From positions 24,001 through 88,000 of the forward strand of contig JAVVLW010001563.1 in assembly GCA_034401795.1 (NCBI GenBank): 64,000 nt of DNA, in the 5' to 3' direction. The notes below the pieces were generated by a model. It had not been told where the DNA came from and did not search any database. It was given only the letters and a program-made list of their open reading frames with translations. A program made the translations under genes and the position numbers. The stretch comes from Chaetoderma sp. LZ-2023a (lineage: Eukaryota; Mollusca; Caudofoveata; Chaetodermatida; Chaetodermatidae). Below are positions 45,479-56,471 of the stretch, in pieces (within the stretch, counting starts at the first letter, position 1; each line of letters starts with the position of its first letter).

Positions 45479-47814
45479 GTATGTATACACCATCTAGGTT
45501 ACAAATTACTCATGAATGTGTGCAATCTCAGTGCCATCACCTAGAACACATATGTTGCTATGAGATAGAATCAATTGTATCACATTGTACTGTTTTATTG
45601 AGTGTTTCACAGTTAGGTGATTTGGTCCATCATTATTTAAGAGGGGCTGTTAATTAAATGGTTTTAGCAGTTTTTTTACCATATCTCCCAGTTGTGAAAA
45701 ACTTTCCATATGATATATAGTCTGTAACATAGACTGATGGGGAAACCATGATTTTGAATCCATATGCGAGTCTGTGATGTCATGCAGGGAGAGATTTAAC
45801 AAATTCTTTATGATGTAATAAATATCTTGTTGATGATTTACAAGGTAATTTGAGTGTAACAGCCTGCAGTTAATATTATACTTATACAGTTGGTTTTACC
45901 ACCCACACTACCAGACTTAGACTGTACAGATTTTGCTTATATCTATCATGGCAGATATCTGATTTTTAGCTCACCTGCCTGATTTTATACATTCATGACC
46001 CTGTCTGTCTGTCTCTGTCTGTTCATTCGTCTGTCCGTCCACCCGCCCGTCCATCTGTCAACAATTGTGGCATGTTCCCCATTTCTTGATGAATTAAAAC
46101 TAAATTTGGCATACATGTTCCTTTAGGAAATAGCTTTTTGGGCTATGACTATGAAGGGTCATGCCTTTAAATAACAATGTCCCTTGTTACATTTTTAAAG
46201 TCTTCATACCTATGTGTAAAATATATTTATGGCATGTTTCGTCAATTGTTGATGGATTAAAAACTAATTTTGCAGATATTTTCCTTCAGGCAATATTAAT
46301 TTGCTATTTAAACAATCTAAATGAAAAGGCCACATCTTTAAACAAGGGCCATAATTCTAGATCAATAAAAAGTATCTCTATATGGAAAATACATTTGCCT
46401 CATCACTTGTTGATAGATTAAAACCAGATTTAGCATATGTTCCTTCAGTCAAATAGCTAACCAAACTATGAATATAAAGAGGCAACACCCTTAAACAAGG
46501 GCCATAACTATGGTTCATTAAGAGTAAACTTGAACCATTCGTCAATCATATCAGGGATGGGTGTCTCATTGGTCAATGGTACTTTTCCCATTAGTCCAAT
46601 ATCGTCAATAGTGTCAAGGTGATCAGTATTTTTGCATTTTCTGCCAATGTAATTTGCTTGTGAGCATTGTTCTATTGGTAAATTGCATTTCTTGGTACCT
46701 TTTGAGATGTTTGACAATAATATCATGGATTGATGCCCAAGTGATCGATGGTACTTTTCCCTCATCCAAATTTATGCTTGTAGTCCATCAGGTTCTTGCC
46801 AAATCTTAGCCAACCAGTACCAAAAGGCTGACCAAGGTTATTTGGTATCATTGGAAAGGTTATCATTTCAGGAGTTCATTTTCACCTGATAACAATCTGG
46901 AACTGGTAGCTTAAGTCATGTATATTACTTTAATTGCACTCCTGTCAAAATCGCATACCCAGCCCATATCCCTAGACACTAAAGTATATCAAAAAGGCAT
47001 ATACTATTAAACACTGCTTAAATGTACACATCGTGTGAGAAAGGATTCAAAACACCGACCCTACATTAGCACACACACAAGAGTTCAGAATTGGTCCATG
47101 GCACCAATTATGCTTTCCTGTTTGGCCAATGGTGCTGTTATGCATTAATTATATTAAACATGTTTACGTTACTCATCAGCCAGTACTCCAGCCCTTGAGC
47201 CATTTTATACTCCAACTTGTTGAACATTAAATCGCGGCAGTTTTCTTTGACAGGAGAAAGGTATCAATATTTAAATATTAATTAGTTGAACAAGCTATTG
47301 TTGCAACATAGTCAGCTTTTTCAGAAATGCTACAAATTTAAAAGACAGACTGGCCGACAAAACGACTTACATTAGTTAAGTGTCGCAGCTGAAAATTAAA
47401 TATGTTTCTTTGACAAGATAATAGAAATCTAAACATAATATGCATAAAATTTATATTCTTTCACGTGACATGAGATAAGGATTAACATTTATCACACTGA
47501 AGTTAAATGGTGTATTCCTACATACTGCATAAAAGAGTGACTGGTAATCATTTTGGAAACAATACTGCCACAGTTGAGTGTACAATAAACATTGTTTCCA
47601 AAATTAAATAAACTCCAGTTATCATGTGAAGGGAATGCAATCGATGAATCTAAACATTTTCGATGCTCTAATTATGGTTGTCATTGGCATTCAAGGTACA
47701 TAGAACGTATTTTCATTCAAAGCTTGGAGATTATGTTTAGTTTCTATCAGAGTCTCTACTAAGTTGTATGTACATTGTGATTTATGAATCATCATTTTTT
47801 TTATATTATAATAG
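45479..47814. other. Predicted intron of the 45.2-51.1 kb gene
   Basis: Begins GTATGT and ends ATTATAATAG. It contains a dispersed element start ('GCTCACCTGCCTGATTTTAT', 'CTGTCTGTCTCTGTCTG' at about 45970-46040). Units of 'ATTTGGCATA...TCCTTTAG' and 'AAGGGCCATAA' follow at 46090-46520, a degenerate tandem array. No other gene. Confidence 0.45.
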
Positions 47815-47894
47815 GCCGGCTGCTAAATCATGTGCTTCCGATTCATCATATACAGAATGTTTAGCATCTTCCACACCAGCATCCACTAGCACAG
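47815..47894 (+). CDS. Unknown gene, 80-bp exon
   Basis: Acceptor TTATAATAG at 47814 and donor ACAG/GTAACT at 47894/47895. Joined in phase 2 to the previous exon, it reads 'PAAKSCASDSSYTECLASST' then 'PASTST', and leaves in phase 1. Serine/threonine/alanine-rich, probably disordered. Confidence 0.55.
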
Positions 47895-48080
47895 GTAACT
47901 ACATATCTATTATCCACTTAGTATTGATCGATTCAACTGAGGATAATAACTATTCACATATTAGATTTCAGTATTCCCCTGCCAGACATGATGGGAAAAC
48001 TGAGCACCTTAAATCCTTACCATAAATCTGTATTTTAATTAGTCTATCCATACTTTATTCTAATGATGACTTTTATTTAG

Positions 48081-48128
48081 CTATAATTGATCCTGTTGTC
48101 ACTACAGATGATTTAGAAGCTCTCGAAG
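48081..48128 (+). CDS. Unknown gene, 48-bp exon
   Basis: Acceptor TTTTATTTAG at 48080 and donor GAAG/GTATGT at 48128/48129. In phase 1 it reads 'AIIDPVVTTDDLEALE'. Its length is a multiple of three, so it could also be skipped without changing the frame. Confidence 0.55.
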
Positions 48129-50309
48129 GTATGTATAAATATAGATATTACCTCAAATTACACTCACAGTTATCACATAGAACAAATTACTGTATATTAT
48201 ATTTTGTAATTATACTGACTAAGCAATAGTGCTGATTGCATTAGGTAGATTATGTATTTATATTATCATTACCAATGTTATACTATGTTTAGCATGCACT
48301 GGTCCAAAAGATAGGAAAATAAGTAGTAAATGTATCTATGCACAAATACTCTAAATCACTGAAAGCTGTAACAAAGCAGAGGATGGTGCTGTATCGCCAT
48401 AATAAAAACATCCCATACATCTTTAATGTACATTTAATTCATTAAGTGTTTAAATGAGTTCAATGAAATGTGTTTAGGACACAAACATGTGAAGAGGCAA
48501 GACATTTAATTTTGTTGTACTATTGTATGACGTGCTTAATATCATTCCTAACACGAGAATGATTAAAATGTTAGCATTTTGTTTAATAGACATATAATAT
48601 AATAAGGAATCATGTCAGTTAAATAAAAGTTTACTGATTTGTAAGACTCTTTGAAATCTTGTATTGACTCCGCTTGTTTGATTAAAATTTGCTACGCAAT
48701 GAAGACTAGCTTACCTGACCAAGATTTTTATCTTGGAGATTGTTCCCTGGTCAGTTGAGTGGCAGACTGTGAATTGCTATACAGTGTTGCATCAAGGTTG
48801 ACTAAGTTTGAATCCCATTCAAGATCACATTCTTATTACCTATACCCCGCCTGTTTCCAAGCCTATCCTGCCTTTTGTCATGCTTTCCTGGTGCCAAGTT
48901 TGCGTTTTGCCATGCCTACCCTACCTTGTATGTAGTGTGAAATACTAGTCGGTATCTGGGATTGTTCAAGCCAATATCAAACAAATATTTTAATGTGCAA
49001 GTTAAGACATGGATATTTAAGAAACATTATATTCTAAACAAGAGCTCTATTATATTTCCGCATTGGCCAGCATATAGCAGTGTGAGAACAATTATTTGGA
49101 GGCAAAGATTGGTCCTTACAAGCTTTATGGGAACAGCTTTCATTGTTTAAAAGATGAAAAATCACTTACAGATGAGCTAAAATTCTTTGATTCTTTTTGT
49201 ATTGTTCAGTAATTTTACATGAAATTTGTACTTTATGAATTATATGATTAGCATATTTGGGTCAAATGCAACTCCAATGTGAATTGTGAGATACTGAAAA
49301 GAATTTAATACTTTGACATGATTTCTACTGATGGATTATGAAGATATGCTGTCAATTTCATAGAAAAGGGTCCCCTTAATGAGTTACTTACAATAACTTC
49401 AAAGCATCTAAAAGCCACACACTTTTTCATGAATGAAGCCAAAACAGAATTCTTATATGTATACAGTATACACCTGTTCGACCCAAATGAGACTAATGGC
49501 AATAATCACTTATTTCATCATGAGAAGTGACGAAAGATCAGAATCCGTGGCTCGCTTCTGTGCAGTTCAATCAACATTGCAAATCATTGTATAATTTTAA
49601 CAGGAAACATTGCTTTCCAGTCATCCTGGAAGCTGTAGATTAGAGATTAAAATGCCAATGAAATTCATGCACCTATGCGATGCTACATGTGTCTCAATAA
49701 TGCAACTATGACAGCTGGTCAGCTCCAAAGAGCCTCTTAAGCAGACAGGATGTTGACCACTATCTGTGAGTGCAGCGATGGTCAATGTTTGTGCATGTTC
49801 TTCAAATGATAGAAAATACACGCACTCAGAAAGCATTGGGGTTTTTAGTACTGGATGTGAACAAGTATAAGGCAAGCACAGGAAGTCATAGCAACAATGT
49901 GATAAGTGTTTTGCGATCAGATCTCACGAAGCGCAATCTAAGACCACTAACGACGAGAAAGAATCTAAAGGAGCTTAGGACCCTCAGAGTGGATAAGACA
50001 CAGCGGAGCTCAAGAGCACTGATTGCTGCTGAAAGAGGTTTCCACTTCTTCAAGACACAGAAAACAGTCACTCATATCACCATCTATCGCGTACACTGCT
50101 TTTGTTAAAAACAGATTTATGAGAATAAGTTGTTTTGTACAAACTGAGTTTTCTCTATGTGAAATAACTGCAAAGAGGGTCGATTGGTAAATTGGCCATT
50201 TCAAATATAGATTTTGTTCACCTGGACTGATGTACCGACTGTGGTGGCCGACTATCATATATATCTATTTTCTGAAGTGTCACCTTTATTCACATCTATT
50301 CCTTAACAG
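48129..50309. other. Predicted intron of the 45.2-51.1 kb gene
   Basis: GTATGT to CCTTAACAG. 48420-48640 carries the 'ACATTTAATTCATTAAG' repeat family. A 112-codon frame at 49770-50108 is basic and lysine/arginine-rich with an opposing open frame, has no match I recognise and is probably chance. Confidence 0.45.
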
Positions 50310-50351
50310 ATTCTGAATGCATACCTGTTCCAATCCGCACAGCAATCTAAG
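50310..50351 (+). CDS. Unknown gene, last coding exon
   Basis: Acceptor TTCCTTAACAG at 50309. Joined in phase 1 it reads 'DSECIPVPIRTAI' and then TAA at 50348-50350, directly followed by a donor-like G/GTAAAC at 50351. A stop this close to the last junction would not be expected to trigger nonsense-mediated decay. The consistent phases (2, 1, 1) over three successive introns are the main support for the gene model. Confidence 0.5.
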
Positions 50352-50833
50352 GTAAACCTATGTTCACACTGTATCTAAATTATGCAAAATACAATTTATG
50401 TCTATCTGACAGAATAAATAAGATTTCAATGACATTTATAATTGTTAATATTCACAAAAACAATTTAGTAAATGTCAATTGGTGGTTATTCATACTAAAT
50501 ATTCTAAAATAATGCTATTAACCTAGTAGACAATCATAAACTCTTCATTTGACATACGATCAAGCACATTAAAAAAATTTCTGGATCCCTTTCCACAGCA
50601 TCATATGTTCATGTAGTACATTATCATTTTCTTTGTTACATCACCTTTTTTGTGACACTGTGAGAGAACTTAACATTTTTATCACATATTGAAAGAACTT
50701 AAACAGTTAAATAGTTTAATGTTTTCCACCAATGTCACCATTTAGATTCAAAATAGTGGTTGGATATAATCGATACTAAAAGATTCCATTGCAAAATGAC
50801 TAGTAATCGCATTGTGTATTTTTTTTTTTACAG

Positions 50834-51085
50834 TACACAGCTGGCATGATAGATAGCCATATACTGACAGGAATTCTAGAAGGTCACTTCAATCACAAAA
50901 ATTGCGAACTTAGTACGGTAGGCTATCCATCTATTATTACGGAACCGTAGTCCGTATATATTGTAATGTCTTGTTTTGTGTGTAGGGGTGGGGGATCCAT
51001 CATAGGCTATGCCTTTGATGGACTACCCAATTGTGATGTATGTATATTATATATTAAGCATGAAATAAATAATTTTAAATCTTGA
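50834..51085 (+). other. Candidate 3' UTR exon
   Basis: A strong acceptor (TTTTTTTTTTACAG, ending at 50833) follows the donor at 50351. 'GAAATAAATAATTTTAAATC' near 51062 gives a poly(A) signal (AATAAA). There is no open frame of interest, as expected for a UTR. Confidence 0.35.
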
Positions 51086-51149
51086 ATTGGACTGAGCAAG
51101 CCACACTATATCAAACTATATTTCTTCTTGCGTTCATCTTTCTCATGAC

Positions 51150-52180
51150 AGTAATTTTAGACTGTTTTCCTTATTTGGTGCATGAAAGCTAAAGTGGTCA
51201 TCAAACTGTCTTTGTCTCCTCTAATCTCTTCAAAAGATACTTCAATAGGCCAGAAGCTTCTAGCTTGTTCATATCACTGGCAGTGCTGCAAGAGATGTTC
51301 TGCTGTTTCTTCTGCCTGCTGACACTCACAAAGTGCAGAATCTGTAATCTTGAGATGGTGAAGATGTGCATTGAGACGATTGTGGCCAGTCCTCAATCTG
51401 AAGATACATGTCTGATCCGCCTACTGAGGCTGTGTATTGCGGCATTATGCTGCCTGCTTGTGGTTCTTGTGGCTTTAATGATATGCTTCAGTTCTTCAAA
51501 GTCAACCTTACGGTTGAATTGTTCTTTATTTGACCCTTCCTTAGCTAGTTGATCAGCTTTGTCATTTCCTAATATGCCACCATGCGAGGGTATCCACTGT
51601 AAGTTGACATAGTTATCCTTAGCCAGTTGCGTAAGATTTTCATGAATTGAATCTGTACTTTCCTTTCCACTCTCCAGCGCCTAGAGCGCTGAGAGGGAGT
51701 CTGCCAGGAAGACAATATTTTCATTTCTGGTTTTTCGTTGTATCATCTTTTGGCTAGCTAAGATCAGTGGCTGGATTTTAGCAGTGTAATTGATACAGTG
51801 CTAAACATGTATCCACTCTTCCTCAGGGTAGTTTTCTGCAATATGACTCAATGCAAGAACTTTGTTTGTCACCTCTGCCTGATCTCCCTTGCTTTCAATC
51901 CCTGGAATCGAGGGCCACATTGAAATTGTGTTTTCTATTTCAGAACTTTTCCACGGTCCCCTCCATATTCATAGGATGGTGAGGCATCAATTTGAATTTC
52001 TCGTATTGAATCTCGGCCTTGATTTCTCGTCTCTGCTGGAGTGGCTGGATATTGGTAATTTCTTCCATCGCTGCTTTTGGAGTGGTCTTCATAGACCCTG
52101 TTATGATACGAAGAGCCTGATTTCGTACCTTATCCCATGTCTGAAGGGTGCTTGTAGAAGCTGTCATCCATGACGATGAG
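51150..52180 (-). pseudogene. LINE RNase H and C-terminal remnant (minus strand)
   Basis: Read on the minus strand from 52180: 'WDKVRNQALRIITGSMKTTP' and 'NIQPLQQRREIKAEI' give the end of a Jockey/I-type reverse transcriptase. They are followed by an RNase H domain: 'IVFLADSLSAL' (aspartate), 'LQWIPSHGGILGNDKADQLA' (conserved histidine and aspartate). The tail follows: 'RLNAHLHHLKI', 'CECQQAEETAEHLLQHC'. Stops at about 51680 and 51410 break it. The 24-bp minisatellite lies immediately upstream of it on the minus strand, so the rest of the element is not continuous with it. Confidence 0.8.
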
Positions 52181-53215
52181 CCGCATGAGTGACAGATAGG
52201 CCGACAGACTGAACGACTGACTGCATGAGTGACAGATCGGAGTACCAACTGCATGAGTGACGGACTGACAGATTTTATAAGTAATATATCGGATGACTGC
52301 ATGAGCGACAGATCGATAACTGCTTGAGTGACATATCGGTTGTGATGGAATGCAGGACTGCATAAGTGACAGACTAAACGGACATGCTGACAGACCAAAC
52401 CACCCACCCATTGACCAACCGACTGCATGAGTGACAGATTGTATGCCTGCATGAGTGACAGATCAGATGACTGCATGGGTGAATAATCGGATGACTGCAT
52501 GAGCAACAGACTGCCGGACTGCATGTGCAACATATCGGATGACTTCAAGTGACAGATACGATGACTGCATGTGTGACAGATCGGACGACTGCATGCGTGA
52601 CGGACTGACAGAATGCATGGTGGTCATATCGGATGACTACATGAGTGACAGATAGGATGACTGCATGAACGACGGATAGGATGACTGCATGACTGGCAGA
52701 CTGTATGTGTGATAGATAGGATGACTGCATGAGTGACAGATCGGACTAACTGACCAAACCACCCACCCACCGACTGCATGAGTGACAGATCGGATGACTG
52801 CATGTATGACAGATAAGATGACTGCATGAGTGACGGACTGACAGAATGCATGAGATGGTTGCATGAGTGACAGATAGGATGACTGCATGAGTAACGGATA
52901 GGATGACTGCATGAGTGACAGAGAGGATAACTGCATGAGTGACAGACTGATGGACTGCATGTGTCACATATCGGATGACTGCATGAGTGACAGATATGAT
53001 GACTGCATGCGTGACGGATAGGATGACTGCATGAGTGACAGATATGATGACTGCATGCGTGACGGATAGGATGACTGCATGAGTGACAGGATGACTGCAT
53101 GTGTGATGGATATGATGACTGCATGCGTGGCAGACTGATGGACTGCATGCGTGACAGATAGGATGACTGTATGAATGACAGACTGATGGGATGCTTGAGT
53201 GATAGATCAGATGAC
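52165..53215. repeat. 24-bp minisatellite, open in all minus frames
   Basis: About forty units near 'GATGACTGCATGAGTGACAG' plus ATAG/ATCG. Because the unit is eight codons long, each frame gives an octapeptide repeat, such as SVTHAVIL or CHSCSHPI on the minus strand, with frames open for up to 222, 173 and 107 codons. I do not regard these as genes. A non-unit interlude 'ACCAAACCACCCACCCA' occurs at about 52391 and 52745. Confidence 0.9.
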
Positions 53216-53216
53216 T

Positions 53217-53406
53217 GGCCATCAGCCATCTTAAAAATTGGTTTCCGGACAATAACTCTGCGACCATTTATTGGATCATTTTGAAACTTCATAGAATGCC
53301 TAGACCAGGTCTGAGGACGAAAGCTATTGAAATCATGCGGAAGAAATCGCTATCTTATAATAGCTCTCATTCATTGCTTTGGTATCATGGCTGCGGAGCT
53401 CTTGTT
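53217..53406. mobile_element. Element with ~130-bp unit and GGAGCTCTTGTT end, copy 3
   Basis: One unit ('CCATCTTAAAAATTGGTTTC', 'ATTGGATCATTTTGAAACTT', 'AGAATGCCTAGACCAGGTCT') followed by the same terminal as the other copies, ending GGAGCTCTTGTT at 53395-53406. It borders the 24-bp minisatellite with no spacer. Confidence 0.6.
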
Positions 53407-53409
53407 ACA

Positions 53410-53605
53410 ATTAGAGATTTTTACCAAACAGATTGACCAAGCAATATTCTGATTAGAAAGTTTGGGAGCCAACCACCATAGAATCCTTTCAGCCGTATTT
53501 CATTGACATCTACAATGCGGGTAAGGAGATGTATTTTGACAAATTTCCGTTAAATTTTTCATAATATTCTAAAATTCACACCAAAAATTGGTGAATCAAA
53601 ACTCG
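53410..53605. repeat. Isolated unit of the 150-bp satellite
   Basis: 'CCACCATAGAATCCTTTCAG', 'TTTTGACAAATTTCCGTTAA' and 'AAAAATTGGTGAATCAAAAC' match the units of the array at 57780-58850. Confidence 0.5.
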
Positions 53606-54240
53606 ATAGATGAATGGGCAGACACAGTGCAAATGCGGTTTAATGCGTTCCAATCTGAAGTAATGCACTTAGGCAGATCCAATGCGAAGATGATGTAGAC
53701 TATGACAGAGAACATCCAGGCGATCACTCTAGAAGACAGCACCAGTGAAAAGGATCTGAGCATTTACGTCGATGATAACTTAAAATTCATACAACATGTG
53801 GAGACGACAGTCATCAAAGCCAACGATCCTGGGCATGATATCAAGATCATTTGTCTTTGTGTAAGCCAACACACTTATAGCGATGTACAAGAGCCTAGTG
53901 AGACCACATTTAGAACACAGAAATGTAATATGGTCCCCCTGCATATAAAAGATATCTGGCTCATCGAGAATGTCCAGCGTCGAGCTACAAAACTGATAGC
54001 AGGCCTGAGAAAGACTCGATAAGTTTTCAGATGTTCAAAAGCGACTCAGTCAACTGAAGATATCGAACATGAAATTAGCCTAATCAGCAGAGAAGGACTA
54101 TGTAACTATGTTCTGAGACCTAACACCATAGGATCCTCAAAGTCAGGTTTGATTCAAATCTGTCAAGCTCTTAATCCACATTACGCTTCCAAAGACACAT
54201 TTTATGGACAGGCGACTGATGACAGACTGGCCATGGACAG
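53606..54240 (+). pseudogene. CR1/Jockey-type LINE C-terminal fragment
   Basis: Plus-strand frames read 'NAFQSEVMHLGRSNAKM', 'EDSTSEKDLSIYVDDNLKF', 'HVETTVIKAN' and 'WLIENVQRRATKLIAGLR', the palm-to-thumb part after the catalytic motif in CR1-like elements. A frameshift falls near 53840. No 5' domains are nearby. Confidence 0.75.
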
Positions 54241-54249
54241 TCACCTTAA

Positions 54250-55850
54250 GCTTTCAGGCCAGGTGAGCTAATACTGGTACAAATCTCTCTCCCTGTCGGT
54301 AGCGATAGGCCATGATACCAGTGACATCTAGCAAATGTGTCATTCCCAACCTGATGTGTCATATCTCCACTCACTGGTGGTGGTGGGGGGGGGGGGGGGT
54401 GATCTTGTGGCGGCAGCAAGGTAACAGGTGAAAAGAAAAGCACCGGAAATAGACCCTGTGGGGAGCCGATTGATGATTGATGTCTCAAATGCTAAAGACT
54501 TCACTGACTTGACTCGTACTCTCAGCTTGGTGTCTGCAAGCAGTAATCTCACTAGTCATAGCTCATCTTCATTGCAACTGGCCTAGCGCAGTAATCTAGG
54601 AGCCTCATCACATGTCAATGCCCATTTTGTAAACATCCCAGTGTTTGGACATGACTACCGACACAAGCATGCATTGAGCCCATACAATGTCTGCGCAGCT
54701 GCGTCCACTTTGACATGATATGGTCTAGTCATCGATCTCGTCTCGGATGCGGCATATAGTAACATTGGATAGGATTTTCCGTTACTGTTGAGGAGCACAA
54801 TGGGCCGCAGATTGGCTGGGGGAGGGGGGGGGGGGGAGCAGGTGGCTTCTTGGGCCTGGGTAGTGCGATAAGGGTGCCTTTGCCTACAGCGTCGATGGGA
54901 ATGTGGTGCATAAAAGCTGAATTGATTAGCTGCGTGGTCGGTTTTGAGATAATGTCACTTGCATATTTGAATAGTTCATTGCTCATGCCATCAGGTCCAG
55001 ATGCACGTCCATTTTTCAGGGCTTTAAGTGCGTTCTCAACTTCTGCTGTTTTAATTGATATTAGTAATGATCTGGGGTCTCCTGAGAACGGTGCAAGGGC
55101 TCATCATCATTGTCAGTGAACTGTTCCTTGAACCATTCTCGAATCGCCTCGCCTTTTCCCTGGTCAGTCCTGATTAAGTGTCCGTCAGAGTTATGTACAG
55201 TGAGTGATGGTGTGTAGTCAGTAACTCTCATGGCTCGGGCTGCCCGAAACATTTTGTGACGATTTCATCTGCTAGGGAGTCTGCTTGTTGAATAGCAAGA
55301 TCTTTTAGGCATTCATTAATGTAACGCAGAATGTTAGTGCTCTCCCAGCGCAGTTTGGCGCGGTCTTCACTTTGACCACTTTGATAGATGCGCAACTGTA
55401 ACGCTTTCTGCCCTGCTGACAGTTTTACTAGAGGGTTATCAGTATAGCTAGTTTGGTTGTTTTTAAGAACACATATGGTGCTGGTAGCTGATGATTCCAT
55501 AAATTTCAGTATTGTGGTTCGGGTTTCGTTTGGATCAGAGCTGACGTCGATGTTAGCTATCTGCTCCCTGAGGGCTTTTTTGTATGACATTTGAATAGCA
55601 GTGTTGCTGATGAGCTTGGGTAGGTTGTAGGTGACTCTACCCTCTTGCCTGGTATGGCGTTTATATATTAGGTAGAGATCGTTCATCTGAAGGCGTGTAA
55701 TGACTAGCTTATGGTCAGAATTGAGGTCTGTTCCTCCATACGGATGAGCATTCCGGAGTAAGGGTTTTTGCTTCTGTCTTGCATAATATGTTGTCTATTT
55801 GGTTGAAGACAGCTGTTGTAGTTTGCAATCAGCAATGTATCTGGTCAATG
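54250..55850 (-). pseudogene. LINE family F1, copy 1 (minus strand)
   Basis: Read on the minus strand from 55850, with frame changes: end of the endonuclease ('GTDLNSDHKLVITRLQM'), a linker ('DNPLVKLSAGQKALQLRIYQ', 'AKLRWESTNILRYINECLKD'), 'IREWFKEQFTD', then reverse transcriptase blocks 'MSNELFKYASDIISK' and 'ICGPLCSSTVTENPI'. A later 'FETSIINRLPTGSISGALF'-like block (actual text ends 'SISGAFLFTCYLAA') follows near 54440. Poly-G/C runs at 54376-54400 and 54820-54836 lie in the coding sequence. The catalytic aspartates are not visible here. The same family recurs at 60722-61548. Confidence 0.7.
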
Positions 55851-56362
55851 TTGCCCGGTGACGGCATGGGGGTTTGAAAGCCATATTTGAGCTAATAATG
55901 GTATAAATCTCTACGTTTATATAATCCCTGGATATGCCTTGGCACATACCTGTACATTTTACCTCCCAACACCTACATGTAATTCAGTAAGATTTCAACT
56001 GATATTAGCTGCAGAAATATAAGAGATCTATAACTTTGAAGGCCTCTCCATTTCATAGATTTTTCTGGGAGAAGGGTCGTGACTTCTTTCACAGCTTCAT
56101 AACATTGCCTATTCCATGGGTACAAGTACATGTCCATCCTTAATCTTGACAAAGTAAAATAGCTATCTAACTCGACTATGTCAAATTATTACTGTAATTA
56201 TTTTTCAAATTGTATCACTATCATGAGAAGACCCAACTATGAAAGGTAAATGGGTTGGGATGGGGGTATGTAACATTAAGAGTAAGAGTGCCATTAAACT
56301 AAAATCCTTAATCAGGTCCTGGTCACATATATCAAATCGTAAAGGTATAAATTCTTTTTCAG
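55851..56362. other. No gene seen
   Basis: AT-rich sequence between the LINE and the candidate exon at 56363. Confidence 0.5.
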
Positions 56363-56471
56363 TTTGCAGATTGCTACTTGCAGGATGTCAGTTTAGAGTC
56401 TTTGCCAAATGATATTGTGAACCTTCAGCAAACAGGGAAAGGAATCACACTAACACTTCTGGACCAATCCG
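56363..56471 (+). CDS. Possible coding exon, unknown protein
   Basis: Acceptor ATTCTTTTTCAG at 56362 and donor TCCG/GTACTT at 56471/56472. The frame 'FADCYLQDVSLESLPNDIVN' then 'LQQTGKGITLTLLDQS' is open and of ordinary complexity, leaving in phase 1. The PHD exon at 59224 starts in phase 0, so they cannot be spliced directly to each other. I do not recognise the family. Confidence 0.45.

Noticed and set aside
48760-48840. tRNA-like B-box 'GTTTGAATCCCATTC'
   Set aside because: No matching A-box or cloverleaf could be drawn at the right distance, and a second copy was not found.
49770-50108. 112-codon basic reading frame
   Set aside because: No recognisable family, an opposing open frame of similar length, and a position inside a predicted intron. 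Probably chance.
52624-53292. 222-codon minus-strand frame and two overlapping frames with His/Cys-rich octapeptide repeats
   Set aside because: All three frames are open because the repeat unit is 24 bp. The Cys/His pattern is not a zinc finger but repeat translation.
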